From Tribonema minus (Eukaryota > Sar > Xanthophyceae > Tribonematales > Tribonemataceae), in NCBI GenBank assembly GCA_017506865.1, contig JAFCMP010000501.1, positions 372,001 to 436,000 of the forward strand: DNA of 64,000 nucleotides. Direction: 5' to 3'. Both the position numbers and the translations under genes were made by a program. Positions 62,801 to 64,000 of this stretch are shown here, in pieces (within the stretch, counting starts at the first letter, position 1; each line of letters starts with the position of its first letter). A model generated the notes under the pieces. It ran no database searches and had not been told where the DNA came from. It saw nothing but the letters and a program-made list of their open reading frames with translations.

Positions 62801-64000
62801 TGTAGTGCTGTGCACTGCTGCACCAGCTCTCGTGTCGGCGGCATGCGCATGCTACGTGAGGTGCAAATGCAGCATTCAGCCGAGCTCGGGTGACCAAGAA
62901 AAGTGGAATGCCAACAATGCAGGTGATGTGGTGCTACAATGCGTTGAGGCATGTCCAAATTTGGACCTGGCAACATACGGCTTGCTTTTCTCATATGCTG
63001 CTCAGAGACGGCGCAACTCAGAGTCGCTGCTGGACTCTGCAGAGAGGCCAACATTTTGTTGCACATGTCATACTGCTTTAGGATGGCATGTCCATTCGCA
63101 ACACGTCTGCAACAGTGTAGGCACCGCTCCAGGAGAATGATCATCAAGTATGGCAGCAGTGTTGTGCACAATTGGTTACTTCAAATATGTACTACTGACC
63201 ACAGGTTGAAGAAAGAGGCTCCCGCAATGTTGGTGATGTTGTCGGTGGTCAGGTCCAGGCGGGGGTAGATGGTGCCCACAAAGAGGGCCACAACGATCAG
63301 CTCAATCAGACGCAGCCAGTACACCGTAGCGTTGCGCCAGTAGAAGACTGCGCCGCTGTTGTGTTGAGGAAAGAGGGGCAGGGGGAGCGCGCGGCATATG
63401 AGATGTCGTACAGAGGTGCAAACAGCTTATCTTCTGAAGTACTACAATGATCGCTATTCTTACATAGCAGCACTGTTGACGAATCAGTCAGAGAAGTGCA
63501 AGTGCGCTGGTTCAAGTGGAAGTGGTACAAGCAACCCAAGCACAGCAACAGCATGGACGTGACCAAGCGGTCGAAGCGAACTCAACGTGTACCATGTACG
63601 CATGGCGCATGCGCCTGTGAACTATGCGAGCATGGGTTTTCACTGCCACACAGTGTCATTGCAGTCACATCTACACAGCAAGCGACATTTCAACAAGGTA
63701 CCACAAAGTAATGGCAAACGCCTCATGACTGGGAGCATAACAATCAGTTAGTCAGCATAACAGGAACAAGAGCTCATACTAGATCAGCAGCACTGCACAC
63801 AGGGCTGAATGATGTCGCTACAGATCCTAGCTGCATAGCCCACCTCTGGCACATGGTGATGAGCCGTGACACAGGCCCGGGCCGCTCCACTTTCTCGACA
63901 TCTCGGAACGTGCCTGAAGTTGAAGTTCAACAGGTGTGACACACACTCAGCAAGGTTGTCACACTTGAAGTTATGTGTTGAAGTACATGAATTGTACTAT
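59826..64000 (-). CDS. ABCG-type ABC transporter, transmembrane half; 5' part beyond the right edge
   Basis: Exons (minus): 63913-63844, 63355-63200, 62649-62540, 61961-61722, 61205-61165, 60564-60359, 59922-59826 (stop TGA). All phases agree and give 306 codons, entered at phase 1 from an exon upstream of the window. The translation is an ABC2-type membrane domain of ABCG half-transporters: AVFYWRNATVYWLRLIEL, ALFVGTIYPRLDL, TPSFVTERRTALQEMLNGAY, SLPYQCAISIIVQAI with YLVGL, a long hydrophobic segment around LLLMMEGIML, the FFIKTEDLIP re-entrant stretch, WISYIIPSRYALNGYLYNVF and the closing RMGHLALVLL. These transporters export lipids or hydrophobic metabolites after dimerising. The nucleotide-binding domain, which precedes the membrane part in this family, must lie to the right of the window. 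The last coding stretch is short and Ala/Thr-rich. Confidence 0.9.
61312..61407. repeat. Nested direct repeats in an ABCG intron
   Basis: TGCCGTTGTACGCGGCGACT plus GCTGCTC occurs at 61312 and about 61381; between them GCTCGATGTGAGGTGTGTTT occurs twice (about 61336 and 61362). All lie in the intron between exons 61961-61722 and 61205-61165. Confidence 0.88.

Noticed and set aside
1..64000. Operons, CRISPR arrays, integrases, viral or transposase genes
   Set aside because: None seen; gene structure is eukaryotic throughout.

Overview
The window looks like nuclear DNA of a photosynthetic stramenopile (heterokont) alga. Genes carry several to many spliceosomal introns. Exons are very GC-rich with long Ala/Gly/Pro runs, introns and intergenic DNA are less GC-rich, and poly-C/poly-G tracts are common. 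The best taxonomic clue is the Rieske gene at 53982-54982, whose first exon ends in a signal peptide followed by an Ala-Phe-(Val)-Ala-Pro motif, as on proteins sent into four-membrane plastids of secondary red-lineage algae. A Tribonema- or brown-alga-like genome is plausible, but I cannot name the species. I saw no bacterial, organellar, viral or transposon gene, no convincing tRNA or rRNA, and no CRISPR array.

Layout. Plus strand: 3' part of a gamma-tubulin complex protein 6 gene (1-3641); an unrecognised multi-pass membrane protein (4109-5311); a 283-bp tandem duplication; a two-dsRBD RGG/proline-rich RNA-binding protein (6682-13020). Then 4 kb without genes. Minus strand: an eight-exon VPS39/Vam6-type gene (17070-24754) whose last two exons encode a coatomer-gamma appendage-like domain, and a single-RRM protein (26463-28759). 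Plus strand: an aldo/keto reductase with two altered catalytic positions (29708-36189); a LYR-motif plus ApaG protein (37079-39939); a 13-exon gelsolin/villin-repeat protein with a PX-like domain and helical C-terminus (41161-53521); a plastid-targeted Rieske-type protein (53982-54982). After 4.8 kb without recognisable genes, the minus strand holds the transmembrane half of an ABCG transporter (59826 to beyond the right edge).

I built the gene models by hand from splice signals, reading phase and family resemblance. In every multi-exon model the exons join in frame and the total length is a multiple of three, which is a useful internal check but does not replace transcript data. This is an ordinary eukaryotic gene neighbourhood, not a cluster working in one pathway. 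Its main interest is the number of unusual domain combinations: VPS39 with a COPI-gamma ear, gelsolin repeats with PX, and LYR with ApaG. Two of these join membrane-traffic modules that normally sit on separate proteins.
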